Of a DNA stretch of 6,126 nucleotides, positions 5,365 to 6,126 are shown piece after piece. The stretch lies in NCBI GenBank assembly GCA_945864765.1, contig CAMBDR010000294.1:1-6126 (forward strand). Reading direction: 5' to 3'. The position numbers and the translations under genes are program-made. Position 1 is the stretch's first letter. Each line of letters opens with the position of its first letter. The notes beneath the pieces are model-generated. The model saw only the letters and a list, made by a program, of their open reading frames with translations, had not been told where the DNA came from and made no database searches. The DNA comes from Janthinobacterium lividum. GTDB taxonomy: Bacteria; Pseudomonadota; Gammaproteobacteria; Burkholderiales; Burkholderiaceae_D.

Positions 5365-6126
5365 CGCTTGCCCCGACTTTCGATCACACGTAACACCGCT
5401 TGCGCACTTTCCACTGCGGAATTACGCAACAGGCTATGATGCATATCGGTAAAACGCTGCACCAGCCTCCCGGTATGCGCGCTGTCTTGCATTTGCTGCC
5501 ACAGTGCATTGGCCATGGCTTCCGGGGTGGCGGCATGTTGCAATAATTCAGGCACCAAAAACTCACGCGCCAAAATATTGGGCAAACCGATCCACGGTTG
5601 ATAACCCATATGTTTTAACACATGCCAGGATGCGGCCATCATTTTATAGGCAATCACCATCGGTTTTTTGAATAAAGCCACCTCCAGCGAGGCCGTGCCG
5701 GAAGCAACCAAAACCCCATCGCTCGCGGCCATGCACTCGTGCGAGCAGCCATCAAAAATATGTAGGTTGGACGGATTTAACTGTTGGCCTAATTGCCCGC
5801 CAAGTTGGGCCTGCTGCACAATTTGTTCAAAATAAGCGCGCTGCCCGGGGCCTGCCATGGGCACCACAAAATGCAGTTGTGGATCGCGCTGCAACAGGTT
5901 TTGTGCCGCTTGCACAAACGCCAGCGCATTGTATTTCAATTCCGACATCCGGCTGCCGGGCATAATCGCGACCACCCGTGCGCTGGCGGGCAGGCCCAGT
6001 GCCGCGCGTGCGGCCTCGACCGGCACTTGCAAGGGAATCACTTCAGCCAAAGGGTGGCCGACATAACTGACCTCAATCCCCGCAGCCTGATAAATTTCCG
6101 CTTCAAACGGGAATACCACCAACATG
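5361..6126 (-). CDS. lpxB: Lipid-A-disaccharide synthase, C-terminal part (runs off the right edge)
   Basis: LpxB joins UDP-2,3-diacylglucosamine to lipid X to form the lipid A disaccharide with release of UDP, at the inner face of the cytoplasmic membrane. About 254 residues are visible; E. coli LpxB has 382, so some 128 N-terminal residues lie beyond the window. The methionine at 6125 is internal, not the start: the alignment begins mid-protein, where E. coli has MLAFLPFE. Visible landmarks in the GT19 fold are GHPLAE (visible residues 23-28), the nucleotide-binding MPGSRMSEL (55-63), ASGTASLEVALF and GLPNILA. The 3' end overlaps rnhB by 4 bases. A lipid A gene indicates a Gram-negative with LPS. 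lpxA, fabZ and lpxD probably lie upstream, outside the window, by analogy with related genomes. Confidence 0.96.
   Translation of the reverse strand, partial: MLVVFPFEAEIYQAAGIEVSYVGHPLAEVIPLQVPVEAARAALGLPASARVVAIMPGSRMSELKYNALAFVQAAQNLLQRDPQLHFVVPMAGPGQRAYFEQIVQQAQLGGQLGQQLNPSNLHIFDGCSHECMAASDGVLVASGTASLEVALFKKPMVIAYKMMAASWHVLKHMGYQPWIGLPNILAREFLVPELLQHAATPEAMANALWQQMQDSAHTGRLVQRFTDMHHSLLRNSAVESAQAVLRVIESRGKR

Noticed and set aside
1..6126. tRNA or rRNA genes, CRISPR array, insertion sequence, prophage or toxin-antitoxin genes
   Set aside because: The window is accounted for by six conserved protein genes and short gaps. I saw no repeats with spacers, transposase motifs or structural RNA signatures.

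Overview
The window looks like chromosomal DNA of a betaproteobacterium, probably Burkholderiales. This rests on close protein similarity to known families, a moderate GC content (about 50-55% by eye), and a gene order (lpxB, rnhB, an rRNA methyltransferase, then ppsR/ppsA) that I recall from that order. I could not run a search, so the taxon is an inference. Coding density is high, and the longest non-coding gap is 228 bp.

Layout from left to right. Positions 1-1417 (minus) hold the N-terminal 60% of phosphoenolpyruvate synthase (ppsA), which runs off the left edge. A 228-bp divergent intergenic region (1418-1645) separates it from ppsR (1646-2494, plus), the bifunctional kinase/pyrophosphorylase that switches PEP synthase off and on by modifying a threonine next to its catalytic histidine. 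The enzyme and its regulator therefore sit back to back. ppsR converges on a minus-strand response regulator with a REC domain and an EAL domain (2537-3739). The 42-bp convergent junction is almost entirely a nested inverted repeat that includes both stop codons.

After a 129-bp gap comes a tightly packed minus-strand operon read right to left: lpxB (partial, 5361-6126), rnhB (4645-5364) and a SpoU/TrmH-family RNA methyltransferase (3869-4648). Both junctions are 4-base ATGA stop/start overlaps, which suggests translational coupling.

No new multi-gene system is evident. The points worth a second look are local. The EAL domain aligns without gaps at its catalytic positions with RocR, but has valine where the conserved catalytic glutamate of the AEGVE motif belongs. 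A perfect five-copy 9-bp tandem repeat encodes an (Ala-Asn-Pro)5 tail on RNase HII. A three-copy 11-bp tandem repeat runs into the ppsR ribosome binding site. The fourth point is the nested palindrome between the two convergent genes.
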